A DNA stretch of 8,385 bases. It comes from an uncultured Prevotella sp. GTDB lineage: Bacteria; Bacteroidota; Bacteroidia; Bacteroidales; Bacteroidaceae. Below are positions 1 through 6,727 of this stretch, in pieces. The notes beneath the pieces were generated by a model. The model was not told where the DNA came from. It did not search any database and saw nothing but the letters and a program-made list of their open reading frames with translations. The stretch spans positions 1-8,385 of the forward strand of contig USQD01000069.1 of NCBI GenBank assembly GCA_900556795.1, read 5' to 3'. The position numbers and the translations under genes were made by a program. Numbering within the stretch: the first letter of the stretch is position 1; each line of letters opens with the position of its first letter.

Positions 1-5
1 TTTTG

Positions 6-13
6 TATTTTCG
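6..13 (+). promoter_or_regulatory. possible -7 element upstream of SPOR lipoprotein
   Basis: TATTTTCG matches the Bacteroidota -7 consensus TAnnTTTG with one mismatch. The -33 region lies outside the window, so this cannot be tested further. If real, it gives a leader of roughly 90 nt before the lipoprotein ATG. The rest of bases 1-112 is AT-rich near the start codon and holds only a 6-codon ATG ORF (44-64), which I do not regard as a gene. Part of 1-64 could instead be the 3' end of an upstream gene, since one forward frame is open from the edge to the TAA at 62-64. Confidence 0.3.
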
Positions 14-112
14 CAGTGCAATTGCGTTGGAATCGATTACAAGATGGAGCGTATTGCGTCATAAGAATAAGCAATTAATAAAGAATTTATCAATAAAAAC
101 ATTTTCAAAATT

Positions 113-589
113 ATGAAGAAATTATCAGTTTTGTGCGCAGGTATGTGCGCTGTTTTGGCATTGGCTAGTTGTGGCACTTCTAAGGAAAGTGCTTATAAGA
201 AGGCTTATGAGAAGGCTCAGCAGCAGGAGCAGGCTCCAGTTGCTCAGGAGCCAGTTGTTACTCCTTTGGAGACAACTACTCCTTCTGAGTCAACAAATAC
301 TGAGGTTGACAACGCTACTGTTCGTCAGGAGAACGTTGACCTCATCATGGGTTCTGGTCTTTCTAACTACAGTGTAGTAGTAGGTTCTTTCTCTCTCAAG
401 GCTAACGCTGAGGGCTTGGCTAACACTTTGAAAAGCGCAGGTTACGAGGCTCAGATCGTTTTCAACAGCAGCCGTAACATGTATCGTGTAGTTGCTGCTA
501 CATTCGCAGACAAGTCAGGTGCTGTTAAGAGCCGCAATCAGCTCCGCGCTGGCAAGTATCCTGATGCTTGGTTGCTTCTCAAGAAGTAA
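113..589 (+). CDS. SPOR-domain lipoprotein
   Basis: A 158-residue envelope protein predicted to bind peptidoglycan. Residues 1-19 form a lipoprotein signal peptide (MKK, then a hydrophobic core) ending in the lipobox LASC, so Cys20 should be lipidated after signal peptidase II cleavage. Residues about 21-75 are a Gln/Glu/Pro/Thr/Ser-rich linker. Residues about 84-157 form the SPOR fold: the YSVVVGSFS strand, an ANAEGLANTLKSAGY helix, a MYRVV strand, and a final helix plus WLLLKK strand. Known family: SPOR domains bind glycan strands stripped of stem peptides, usually at division sites, so a role in cell-wall remodelling or septation is inferred. There is no strong Shine-Dalgarno, as is usual in this phylum; the ATG is fixed by the signal peptide. 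ruvX follows after 48 nt and may be co-transcribed. Which DNA-envelope process it serves cannot be told from sequence. Confidence 0.9.
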   Translation: MKKLSVLCAGMCAVLALASCGTSKESAYKKAYEKAQQQEQAPVAQEPVVTPLETTTPSESTNTEVDNATVRQENVDLIMGSGLSNYSVVVGSFSLKANAEGLANTLKSAGYEAQIVFNSSRNMYRVVAATFADKSGAVKSRNQLRAGKYPDAWLLLKK

Positions 590-637
590 TTACTGTTTCA
601 GAACAGAGAATTAAGACTAGGATTTTTTCGTAGATTC

Positions 638-1051
638 ATGCGAATTTTATCTATAGACTACGGTAAGAAACGTACCGGTATCGCTGTGACCGACCCATTG
701 CAGATTATTGCCAATGGGTTGGTCACTGTTGCTACACCTGAACTCTTCGCCTTTGTGGAACAGTATATCCAAAAGGAACAGGTGGAGCGTATTGTCATCG
801 GAAAGCCAACCCAGCCCAACGGGCAGCCTAGCGAGAACCTGGCGCGAGTGGAGAACTTCTTCAATCGCTGGCGCAAGGCTCATCCTGAGGTTCCTATCGA
901 ATATTATGATGAGCGTTTTACATCGGTGCTGGCTCATCGTGCCATGATAGAGGGTGGGGTGAAGAAGAAAACCAGAAGAGATAACAAAGGCTTGGTGGAC
1001 GAGATCAGTGCCACCATTATTTTACAAGATTATTTAGAGTCAAGAAGATGA
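638..1051 (+). CDS. ruvX: RuvX/YqgF family putative Holliday junction resolvase / pre-16S rRNA nuclease
   Basis: A 137-residue cytoplasmic protein of normal length for the YqgF/RuvX family (RNase H fold). The N-terminal strand carries [15 protein letters not shown] (residues 5-19), with the first catalytic aspartate at Asp7. IVIGKP (about 52-57) and YYDERFTS (about 89-96, with Asp and Glu of the active site) follow, and the C-terminal [13 protein letters not shown] carries the last acidic residue. Family members have been described both as Holliday-junction resolvases and as nucleases that mature the 5' end of 16S rRNA; the sequence does not decide between them. The TGA stop overlaps the def ATG (ATGA), so the two genes are translationally coupled. 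The start is supported because the family motif begins five residues in. Confidence 0.93.
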   Translation: MRILSIDYGKKRTGIAVTDPLQIIANGLVTVATPELFAFVEQYIQKEQVERIVIGKPTQPNGQPSENLARVENFFNRWRKAHPEVPIEYYDERFTSVLAHRAMIEGGVKKKTRRDNKGLVDEISATIILQDYLESRR

Positions 1052-1608
1052 TTTTACCTATTTATATATATGGTCAGCCCGTTTTGAGAAAGGTGGCTGA
1101 AGATATTACTCCCGATTATCCTGAATTGAAGGAACTGATTAACAATATGTATGAGACGCTTGATTCCAGCAATGGTATCGGACTGGCTGCTCCGCAGATT
1201 GGTCTGGCTATCCGCCTGGTGGTTATCGATCTCGATGTATTGAGCGAGGATCTTCCTGAATATAAGGGATTCCGTCATGTTTTCATCAATCCTCATATCT
1301 TGGAGTATGATGAGGAGGCTAAAAAGGATTCTTCGGATGAGGGATGTCTTTCCATTCCGGGCATCAACGAGAAGGTGGTTCGCCCTACACGCATCCACGT
1401 GAAGTATCAGGATGAGAATTTCCAGGAACACGATGAGTGGGTGGGGGGATATCTGGCTCGCGTGATGCAGCATGAGTTCGACCATCTGGAGGGTACCATG
1501 TTCGTGGATCGTGTTTCGCCTCTTCGTAAGAACATGATAGCTGGCAAGCTCAAGAATATCATCAAGGGCAAGTTCCGCTGCAGCTATCGTACTAAAATTC
1601 GTCGATGA
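1048..1608 (+). CDS. def: peptide deformylase
   Basis: A 186-residue metalloenzyme that removes the formyl group from the N-terminal methionine of nascent proteins at the ribosome. All three family motifs are intact: GIGLAAPQ (43-50), EGCLS (98-102, metal ligand Cys100) and QHEFDHLEG (141-149, metal ligands His142 and His146, catalytic Glu143). The start [14 protein letters not shown] matches the usual N-terminus, so the ATG overlapping the ruvX stop is the right one. The insert between motifs 1 and 2 ([19 protein letters not shown]) is typical of Bacteroidota deformylases. The gene overlaps its neighbours on both sides by ATGA (1048-1051 and 1605-1608). Such tight coupling argues that ruvX, def and the TPR gene are one expression unit. 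The C-terminal tail after about 160 is basic ([20 protein letters not shown]), which is compatible with ribosome contact but not proof of it. Confidence 0.97.
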   Translation: MILPIYIYGQPVLRKVAEDITPDYPELKELINNMYETLDSSNGIGLAAPQIGLAIRLVVIDLDVLSEDLPEYKGFRHVFINPHILEYDEEAKKDSSDEGCLSIPGINEKVVRPTRIHVKYQDENFQEHDEWVGGYLARVMQHEFDHLEGTMFVDRVSPLRKNMIAGKLKNIIKGKFRCSYRTKIRR

Positions 1609-3635
1609 AAAAGTTTATTTTCACTTTTGTGCTGGTGCTGACGGCTTGGTCGGCATCAGCGCAATATAGAGTTGACCGCCTGATTACGGCAGGCAGAAGT
1701 GCTCTCTATTATGAGGACTTCGTTCTTTCCATCAAGTATTTTAATCTTGCTATCGGTGCCAAGCCTTATCTCTATGAGCCTTGGTATTACCGAAGTGTCG
1801 CCAAGTTTAATCTCGATGATTATGTGGGAGCTGAGAGCGATGCGTCTGAGGCGCTTAATCTCAATCCGTATATCAACGATATCTACGACTTGCGTGCCAT
1901 CTGCCGTATCCGTCAGAACCGGTTCCAGGATGCCATCACCGATTATAATTCTGCCATCCGCATTGAGCCTCGCAACCGTAATTACTGGTTCAACCGTGCG
2001 CTCTGCCAAATGGAGAGCAAGAATTATGATGTGGCGCAGGCGGAACTGGATTCGCTCATTGCCCAATGGAAGGATTATGCGAATGCCTATACTCTCAAGG
2101 CTGAAATCTATCTGAAACAGAAGGATACGCTGCAGGCGGAGAAATGGATAGATAAGAGCCTGGATATCAATCCTTATGACGGAGATGCATGGACCACACG
2201 TGCCTATATGGCGCTCGCCAGAAAAGAATGGAAAGTGGCGGATGAGGCTTTGACCAAGTCGCTGCATTTCAAGCCTAACAATGTGAACAGTTATATCAAC
2301 CGTGCCCTGGCTCGTATCAACATCAACAATTTACGTGGAGCTATGAGCGATTACGATAATGCGCTCGATTTGGATCCTAACAACTTCCTGGCTCATTACA
2401 ACCGGGGTCTGATGCGTGTGCAGTTGGGTGATGACAACCGTGCCATCCTCGACTTCGACTTTGTCATCAAGATGGAACCAAAGAACTTCATGGCTATTTT
2501 CAACCGTGCGCTCCTGCATGACAAGACGGGTAATCTGAAGGCGGCTATCCGTGATTATTCTACGGTTATCGCACAGTTTCCTAACTTCTGGACGGGTCTT
2601 TCCTATCGTGCCAGCTGTTACCGAAGGTTGGGTATGACGGCAAAGGCCGAGATGGATGAATTCCGTATCTTCAAGGCGCAGATGAACAAGCACCTGGGCA
2701 TTCAGCCTAGATGGAGCGCGAAGACCAGGAAGGAGGTGCGCAAGCGTTCTGAGGTGGATCCTGATAAGTTTGCCTCTATCGTCGTTGAGGATGAACCTAA
2801 GTATGAGCACAATTACAAGAGCGAATATCGTGGACGCGTACAGAACCGACAGGTGGAGACTTCCTATCTGCCTATGTATCAGCTTTCTTACTTCCCTAAC
2901 GTGCAGAATTTGAACGGTGTGCAGGCGTTTGACAAGGAGGTGGAACAGCTCAATATGCACCTGGCTCAGGCTCAGGCTAAGCAGCCGGGTAGTACTTCCG
3001 GCAAGCAGAATGCAGCCCAGTCTAAGGCTTCTACCAGCAAGGTTTATATCGTATGTACCAAGGAACAGCTGGATGAGAACAGCTCGCTGATGATCTTCTC
3101 TCTGATAGACAAGCTGTCGGCTGAGCTGAGTGTGGCTAAGGATATCGGGCAGAAGAAGAGTCTGCTGATGCGCAGGGCCATCGCTCACAGTGTTCTCCGT
3201 GATTTCGAGGCAGCCATCAGCGATTTCACCTATTATATCTCTCTGGATGAAAAGAGTTCGTTGGCTTACTGGCAACGTGCTGTCTGTCAGGCTGAGATGG
3301 ATGAGTTTAACCGTGCTGAGGGCAAGGGTGTTACGAATATCCATTCTGCCGAGGCAGATTTCAGCGATGCCATTCGTCTGAACAGCAATAATGCTTACAT
3401 CTATTATAATAGAGGTAACGTGCATGCTGGCAGAAACGAGTTGTCTAAGGCCATCGATGATTACAGTATTGCCATCAGGATAGATTCCCGCCTCGCCGAG
3501 GCTTATTACAACCGTGGTCTGGCTCGTATCAAGAGTGGCAACAAGCAGGCTGGTATCCAGGACTTGTCGAAGGCAGGAGAGCTGGGCTTGTATGATGCTT
3601 ATTCTGTGATTAAGCGAATCAATAAGGCAAAATAA
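1605..3635 (+). CDS. secreted tetratricopeptide-repeat protein
   Basis: A 676-residue TPR scaffold. Residues 1-19 are a Sec signal peptide ([12 protein letters not shown] core, ASA-Q cleavage site), so it acts beyond the inner membrane; there is no lipobox cysteine. Two superhelical blocks are seen: residues about 22-355, with some nine repeats carrying the W/Y-x-NRA and LDPNN-type signatures (for example [36 protein letters not shown]), and residues about 495-676 with three to five more ([27 protein letters not shown]). The link at about 356-490 lacks repeats. It is basic at first ([15 protein letters not shown]), then Tyr-rich, then Gln/Ala/Ser low-complexity. Known family: TPRs bind partner proteins. 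No enzymatic domain is visible, so the partner is unknown; envelope assembly or transport is only a guess. Its ATG overlaps the def stop. Confidence 0.9.
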   Translation: MKKFIFTFVLVLTAWSASAQYRVDRLITAGRSALYYEDFVLSIKYFNLAIGAKPYLYEPWYYRSVAKFNLDDYVGAESDASEALNLNPYINDIYDLRAICRIRQNRFQDAITDYNSAIRIEPRNRNYWFNRALCQMESKNYDVAQAELDSLIAQWKDYANAYTLKAEIYLKQKDTLQAEKWIDKSLDINPYDGDAWTTRAYMALARKEWKVADEALTKSLHFKPNNVNSYINRALARININNLRGAMSDYDNALDLDPNNFLAHYNRGLMRVQLGDDNRAILDFDFVIKMEPKNFMAIFNRALLHDKTGNLKAAIRDYSTVIAQFPNFWTGLSYRASCYRRLGMTAKAEMDEFRIFKAQMNKHLGIQPRWSAKTRKEVRKRSEVDPDKFASIVVEDEPKYEHNYKSEYRGRVQNRQVETSYLPMYQLSYFPNVQNLNGVQAFDKEVEQLNMHLAQAQAKQPGSTSGKQNAAQSKASTSKVYIVCTKEQLDENSSLMIFSLIDKLSAELSVAKDIGQKKSLLMRRAIAHSVLRDFEAAISDFTYYISLDEKSSLAYWQRAVCQAEMDEFNRAEGKGVTNIHSAEADFSDAIRLNSNNAYIYYNRGNVHAGRNELSKAIDDYSIAIRIDSRLAEAYYNRGLARIKSGNKQAGIQDLSKAGELGLYDAYSVIKRINKAK

Positions 3636-3661
3636 TAATCGCGCAGATGGGTATATTTTTT

Positions 3662-3832
3662 AAGTCCCACAGATGTTTTTTTTAAAAGTCCCACAGATTT
3701 ACACAGATATCAGGAATCAAGAGATATTTATCTATAAAAGAAAAGGTTCAATTCCAACCCAATGGAATTGAACCTTTTTTTCATGAAACAGACACAGAAA
3801 AATCTGTGTAAATCTGTGAAATCTGTGGGACT
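3662..3832. repeat. nested inverted/direct repeats of the AGTCCCACAGATTTACACAGAT type
   Basis: On the left, AAGTCCCACAGATG (3662-3675) is followed by AGTCCCACAGATTTACACAG extended by AT (3687-3708). On the right, 3802-3832 is the reverse complement of the same text, but with one extra 9-base CACAGATTT unit inserted. The arms flank the central terminator hairpin, so the transcript could form a longer outer stem. An internal 7-bp hairpin (ACACAGA at 3792-3798 against TCTGTGT at 3803-3809) is also present. It looks like an intergenic repeat cassette rather than a coding relic. Confidence 0.8.
3741..3781. terminator. probable bidirectional intrinsic terminator
   Basis: The arms AAAAGGTTCAATTCC (3741-3755) and GGAATTGAACCTTTT (3764-3778) are a perfect 15-bp inverted repeat with an 8-nt loop. 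The right arm runs into TTT, giving a seven-T tract for the plus strand. On the minus strand the stem is followed by a T-rich stretch (complement of ATAAAAGA at 3734-3741). It lies about 105 nt after the TPR stop and about 90 nt after the RelA/SpoT stop, so it can end both convergent transcripts. Confidence 0.82.
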
Positions 3833-3876
3833 AAGCTATCCATCTGCGGGATTAAGCTATTCATCTGCGGGATTAT
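3829..3876. repeat. 21-bp tandem repeat CTAAGCTATCCATCTGCGGG type
   Basis: Two successive units of about 21 bp (ACTAAGCTATCCATCTGCGG and ATTAAGCTATTCATCTGCGG, each followed by a G) differ at two positions. A third partial unit, ATTATATTC, carries the stop codon of the RelA/SpoT gene. An inverted relative, GCGCAGATGGG, lies at 3641-3651 just after the TPR stop, extending the symmetry of the whole region. Confidence 0.65.
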
Positions 3877-6092
3877 ATTCTCATTACCTGCTTTACGCCT
3901 TTCACGGCACAGAGTTTCTTGATGAGTGCATCTGTCTTTGTTGCATCATCTATCATCACGGTTACGTTTCCGGAGAACAGGCCGTCCTTGGATGAGATGT
4001 TGATGCCTCTCATCACGAGTTTATCCTCTTTGGAGATGATATTCGTAATGTTGCTCACGATACCGATATCGTCGTTTCCGATGATTCTCAGGGTGATGGC
4101 ATACTTTGACGTTCCCTTGCCGCTCCATTTTGCCTTGACGATGCGATAGCCGAAGCGGCGACGGAGTTCCTTGGCGTTAGGGCAGTCTATGCGGTGAACC
4201 TTGATACCCTTGCTGATGGTGACGAAGCCGAAGATTGGGTCTCCGTAGATAGGATGACAGCAGTGAGCCAGCTCAAAGTCGATACCCTTCAGATGCTCGT
4301 CGATAACCAGCACGTCATCGCTCTGCTTCAGGAGTTCCTCGGTTGGATTCTCGAAAGCGAAGTTCTCTGCACTTTCGGCTGGTTTGGTGACATTGGTAGG
4401 GTTGAGGTCGTGATCTCGTTCCTCTACATATTTGTCGATGACGGTGTTCACGTCGAGTTTCTCTTCCGCTACATCCTTGTAGAAATCGGAGTTCTCCTTG
4501 TATCCCATCTTCTTGATGATGCGTGCCATGGTGCTCTCGTCAATCTCTATCTTGCGGTTCTTGAATCTTCTCTCCAGGAGTTCCTTGGCATAGAGTCCGT
4601 CCTTCTTCTGTGTTTCCTTCAGGGCGAGTCGGATCTTTGCTTTTGCCTTGGAGGTCTGCACGATGTTGAGCCATTCCCTGCGTGGTTTCTGGTTGCTCTG
4701 GGTCAGGATTTCCACCTGGTCGCCCGAGTGCAGTTCCTGTCGGAAGGTTACCGCCCTGCCGTTGATCTTTCCGCCCACGCAGGTGTTGCCGATGCGAGAG
4801 TGGATGTAGTAGGCAAAGTCGAGTACCGTGGCACCCTTAGGGAAGTTCAGCAGGTCGCCCTTAGGGGTGAATACGTATACCTCGTCTTCCTTCAGGTCGG
4901 TGGTAAACTGGTCCATCAGCTGCAGGTCGTCGTTGCTTTCCAGTGCGGCACGGATGTTGGCTAACCATTCGTCTATGCCTCCTTCTCCCTGCTTGATGCC
5001 CTTGTAGCGCCAGTGTGCAGCCAGACCGTGTTCGGCGATATCGTCCATTCTTTCGGTTCTGATCTGTACCTCCACCCATTTGTTCTCAGGTCCCAGTACG
5101 GTGGTGTGCAGACTCTCGTATCCGTTGCTCTTAGGCACGCTGAGCCAGTCGCGCATACGCTTCGGGTTCGGCTGATACATGTCTGTAATCAGGGCGAATG
5201 TCTGCCAGCACTGCATGTATTCCTTCTCTCTAGGTGCGTCGATGATGATTCGGATGGCAAAGAGGTCATATACACCCTCGAAGGCGCACTTCTGCTTCTT
5301 CATCTTCTGCCAGATGGAGTGGATACTCTTGGTTCTTCCCTTCATGTGATATTTCAGTCCGGCAGCATCGAGTTTCTCCTGGATAGGCTGGATGAATCGG
5401 GCGATATAGGCATCGCGCGATGCCTTGGTGGCGTTCAGCTTCTCCTTGATCATATAGTAGGCATCGTGCTCCAGATACTTCAGACTCAGGTCTTCCAGCT
5501 CGCTCTTCAGCTTGTAGAGACCCAGCTTGTGGGCGAGTGGGGCATAGAGGTAGCTGGCTTCCTCGCTCACCTCGTGCTTTGCCTCCTTCTGGTCGGTATC
5601 ACGGATCTGTCGCATCACGTTCACGCGGTCGGCAATCATGATGAGGATTACGCGCATGTCTTCTGAGAAGGAGATGAGCAGGTTGCGGAAGTTCTCGCTC
5701 TCGATGATCGGGTTGCGCTTGTAGAGGTCGTGGATGCGGAGCAGTCCGCTGATGATATGCGCCACGCTGTCGCCGTATTTCTGCTGGATGTCTTCGATGG
5801 TCTGATAGCCGTCGATAACGCTGGTCTGCATCAGGATGGCGATGATGCCGTCTCTTTTCAGACCGATTTCGTTCACAGCGATTTCTGCGGTTTGCAGAGC
5901 TGCGAGTATAGGGTTCATGCCGAAGACGTTGCGCTTAATCTGGTGGTTGATGAAGGCATGCTGTATGTCTTCACGCAGATGCTGCTCATCGCCCGGCTTG
6001 AATGTGTCGCCCACGGCGTTTCTCAGTCGCTCCAGTATCTGGAGTGTCTGTTCCTTTTCTTCGGATGTGAATTTAAAAGTTGTTTCGTTCAT
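3873..6092 (-). CDS. relA: RelA/SpoT family (p)ppGpp synthetase with degenerate hydrolase domain
   Basis: A 739-residue long RSH protein. The N-terminal HD domain (about 20-170) has lost its hydrolase residues. The usual LLHDVVED is ILMQTSVID, so Gln89-Thr90 replace His-Asp. The upstream metal histidine position is Ala, and DRLHNMR has become DRVNVMR (Asp155 kept). The synthetase domain is intact: GRTK (252-255), YDLFAIR (275-281), RMRD (312-315), KSNGYESLHTTVLGP (321-335, stacking Tyr325) and VEVQIRT (340-346, catalytic Glu341). Next come a TGS domain (about 403-465), a helical region, a zinc-finger-like AHCCHPIYGD and HRIDCPN (609-639), and an ACT domain (about 662-739). It should therefore make (p)ppGpp from ATP plus GTP/GDP on stalled ribosomes but not degrade it. 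A GGGAGG Shine-Dalgarno (complement of 6101-6106) lies 8 nt before the ATG, which is unusual for this phylum and supports this start. No clear promoter is seen directly upstream, so it may be read from the promoter at 6728-6735. Confidence 0.95.
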   Translation of the reverse strand: MNETTFKFTSEEKEQTLQILERLRNAVGDTFKPGDEQHLREDIQHAFINHQIKRNVFGMNPILAALQTAEIAVNEIGLKRDGIIAILMQTSVIDGYQTIEDIQQKYGDSVAHIISGLLRIHDLYKRNPIIESENFRNLLISFSEDMRVILIMIADRVNVMRQIRDTDQKEAKHEVSEEASYLYAPLAHKLGLYKLKSELEDLSLKYLEHDAYYMIKEKLNATKASRDAYIARFIQPIQEKLDAAGLKYHMKGRTKSIHSIWQKMKKQKCAFEGVYDLFAIRIIIDAPREKEYMQCWQTFALITDMYQPNPKRMRDWLSVPKSNGYESLHTTVLGPENKWVEVQIRTERMDDIAEHGLAAHWRYKGIKQGEGGIDEWLANIRAALESNDDLQLMDQFTTDLKEDEVYVFTPKGDLLNFPKGATVLDFAYYIHSRIGNTCVGGKINGRAVTFRQELHSGDQVEILTQSNQKPRREWLNIVQTSKAKAKIRLALKETQKKDGLYAKELLERRFKNRKIEIDESTMARIIKKMGYKENSDFYKDVAEEKLDVNTVIDKYVEERDHDLNPTNVTKPAESAENFAFENPTEELLKQSDDVLVIDEHLKGIDFELAHCCHPIYGDPIFGFVTISKGIKVHRIDCPNAKELRRRFGYRIVKAKWSGKGTSKYAITLRIIGNDDIGIVSNITNIISKEDKLVMRGINISSKDGLFSGNVTVMIDDATKTDALIKKLCAVKGVKQVMRI

Positions 6093-6100
6093 AGTTGTTC

Positions 6101-6106
6101 CCTCCC
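6101..6106 (-). promoter_or_regulatory. strong Shine-Dalgarno of the RelA/SpoT gene
   Basis: On the minus strand GGGAGG sits 8 nt upstream of the ATG at 6090-6092. Most other genes in the window have AT-rich leaders without such a site. This suggests efficient independent translation initiation even if the gene lies downstream in a longer transcript. Confidence 0.6.
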
Positions 6107-6128
6107 GTTGATTATATATTATTGAGTT

Positions 6129-6233
6129 TTATAACTCGTCTATCCATTTCTGACCAGACTTGGTATTAAGCCAGATGGCAAAGCAGGTTCCTATCAAGGC
6201 TCCTAGCCCCATAAATATAGTATATAGTTCCAT
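6129..6233 (-). CDS. 34-aa single-TM small membrane protein, copy 1
   Basis: A complete short ORF (ATG complement of 6231-6233, TAA at 6129-6131) encoding 34 residues. Residues 3-22 are hydrophobic with a G-A-L-I-G helix-packing motif (Gly11, Gly15) and end in AIW. The tail NTKSGQKWIDEL is polar and basic, so by the positive-inside rule the C-terminus probably faces the cytoplasm. The paralogue at 6307-6411 is identical at 19 of 34 positions with no gap, and a third partial copy repeats the tail. Two in-phase paralogues of equal length, with conservation in the protein rather than the DNA, make this a real gene. The function is unknown to me. It lies 36 nt upstream of the RelA/SpoT start in the same direction. 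A membrane regulator, a bacteriocin-like peptide and a type I toxin are all possible; none is shown. Confidence 0.75.
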   Translation of the reverse strand: MELYTIFMGLGALIGTCFAIWLNTKSGQKWIDEL

Positions 6234-6239
6234 AAATAA

Positions 6240-6284
6240 CTATAGCTCATCTATCCACTTCTGGCCTGATTTTGTGTTATCCAT
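6240..6284 (-). pseudogene. truncated third copy of the 34-aa gene (14 codons left)
   Basis: The minus strand reads Met-Asp, then NTKSGQKWIDEL and a TAG stop at 6240-6242. The twelve residues are identical to the tail of copy 1, but the codons differ synonymously at eight positions. The whole hydrophobic segment is missing: one codon upstream of the Met is an in-frame TGA, and copy 2 ends only 22 nt away. The simplest reading is a full paralogue that lost its 5' two-thirds by deletion. A 14-residue peptide in its own right is possible, since an ATG is present and the stop is only 6 nt from the start codon of copy 1, but this is weaker. Confidence 0.65.
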
Positions 6285-6306
6285 CCATCATTACGATAGT
6301 TTTGGA

Positions 6307-6411
6307 TTATAAATTATCTATCCATTTTCTGCCAGATTTGGTGTAGCTCCAAATGGCTAAGCTCATACCAATAACAGCTCCTATACACATTACTAAAGCA
6401 AATCCTTCCAT
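6307..6411 (-). CDS. 34-aa single-TM small membrane protein, copy 2
   Basis: The second full paralogue (ATG complement of 6409-6411, TAA at 6307-6309), 34 residues. It has the same plan as copy 1: Met-Glu, a hydrophobic helix of about 20 residues with GAVIG (Gly11 and Gly15 conserved), AIW, and the basic tail TKSGRKWIDNL. Conserved positions shared with copy 1 are Met1, Glu2, Met8, Gly11, Ala12, Ile14, Gly15, Ala19-Ile20-Trp21, Thr24-Lys-Ser-Gly27, Lys29-Trp-Ile-Asp32 and Leu34. It begins 12 nt after the stop of the 79-85 aa gene upstream, which points to one transcript. No Shine-Dalgarno is seen (leader is AT-only around the ATG), normal for the phylum. It is too short for standard gene calling. 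Function unknown. Confidence 0.75.
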   Translation of the reverse strand: MEGFALVMCIGAVIGMSLAIWSYTKSGRKWIDNL

Positions 6412-6423
6412 AATATAATGTTT

Positions 6424-6663
6424 TTAATCGTTATACTTCATTACATTGTTCGCAAATAAAGCAAAGCTTATAGCGCTCAATGAGCCTGCAATGATGCAGA
6501 CGTAATTAAATACCCCCATCTCGTCTCCGGTAATCATAGGAGATAATCCGCCTATACCGGTTCCGCTGATGAACAAGTTTGATACCCCATAGAGGTAATG
6601 TGATAGCCCCGACCTTCTGTCGTGCTCTTTTGATAATTTACTAACCATGTTGCAATATTCCAT
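6424..6663 (-). CDS. small two-TM hypothetical membrane protein
   Basis: 79 residues from the ATG at 6661-6663. The same frame extends to a TTG at 6679-6681 (85 residues), and another ATG lies at 6646-6648 (74 residues). I prefer the first ATG but cannot prove it. The N-terminus is charged (KLSKEHDRRS). Two hydrophobic segments follow, about 23-45 (YLYGVSNLFISGTGIGGL, Gly-rich) and about 50-72 (VFNYVCIIAGSLSAISFALF), joined by a short acidic turn TGDE, and the tail NNVMKYND is short. The predicted topology is a hairpin with both ends in the cytoplasm. I do not recognise the family with confidence; it resembles in plan the small DUF6722-like proteins of Bacteroidota. It is first in a likely minus-strand operon from the promoter at 6728-6735 and precedes the two 34-aa genes. 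Confidence 0.7.
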   Translation of the reverse strand: MEYCNMVSKLSKEHDRRSGLSHYLYGVSNLFISGTGIGGLSPMITGDEMGVFNYVCIIAGSLSAISFALFANNVMKYND

Positions 6664-6727
6664 TTTAAATTTGACTAACAATGGCGTTTCGGCGTTAAAA
6701 ACCGTCTACTTCGTTAAATTTTCATTG

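Larger units (their letters stand above)
3636..3872. other. gene-free convergent intergenic region rich in short repeats
   Basis: This lies between the TPR gene stop (plus) and the RelA/SpoT gene stop (minus). It contains the hairpin at 3741-3778, outer and inner copies of CCCACAGAT and its complement, and a duplicated CATCTGCGGGATTA unit. No credible gene is present: the only forward open frame (from 3762) starts inside the hairpin and runs antisense into the 3' end of the RelA/SpoT gene. Confidence 0.85.

Noticed and set aside
44..64. Six-codon ATG ORF in the leader of the lipoprotein gene
   Set aside because: Too short to judge; no regulatory residue pattern (such as runs of one amino acid) or attenuator hairpin follows.
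593..627. Small hairpin (CTGTT/AACAG) followed later by six T's between the lipoprotein gene and ruvX
   Set aside because: Only a 5-bp stem, with the T-run 15 nt away; not a convincing terminator.
2331..3425. 364-codon reverse open frame over the TPR gene
   Set aside because: Mirror frame of a repetitive TPR gene whose forward frame has signal peptide and repeat motifs.
3662..3876. Possible CRISPR array
   Set aside because: Repeat units are short, irregular and partly inverted, with no spacers of uniform length.
3762..3995. Forward open frame of 77 codons
   Set aside because: It starts inside the terminator hairpin, runs through the repeats and then antisense to the 3' end of the RelA/SpoT gene; no family features.
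4194..5666. Long forward open frames (256 and 217 codons) opposite the RelA/SpoT gene
   Set aside because: They are antisense shadows of a well-supported coding frame; their Val/Leu/Gln-rich text has no domain or credible start.
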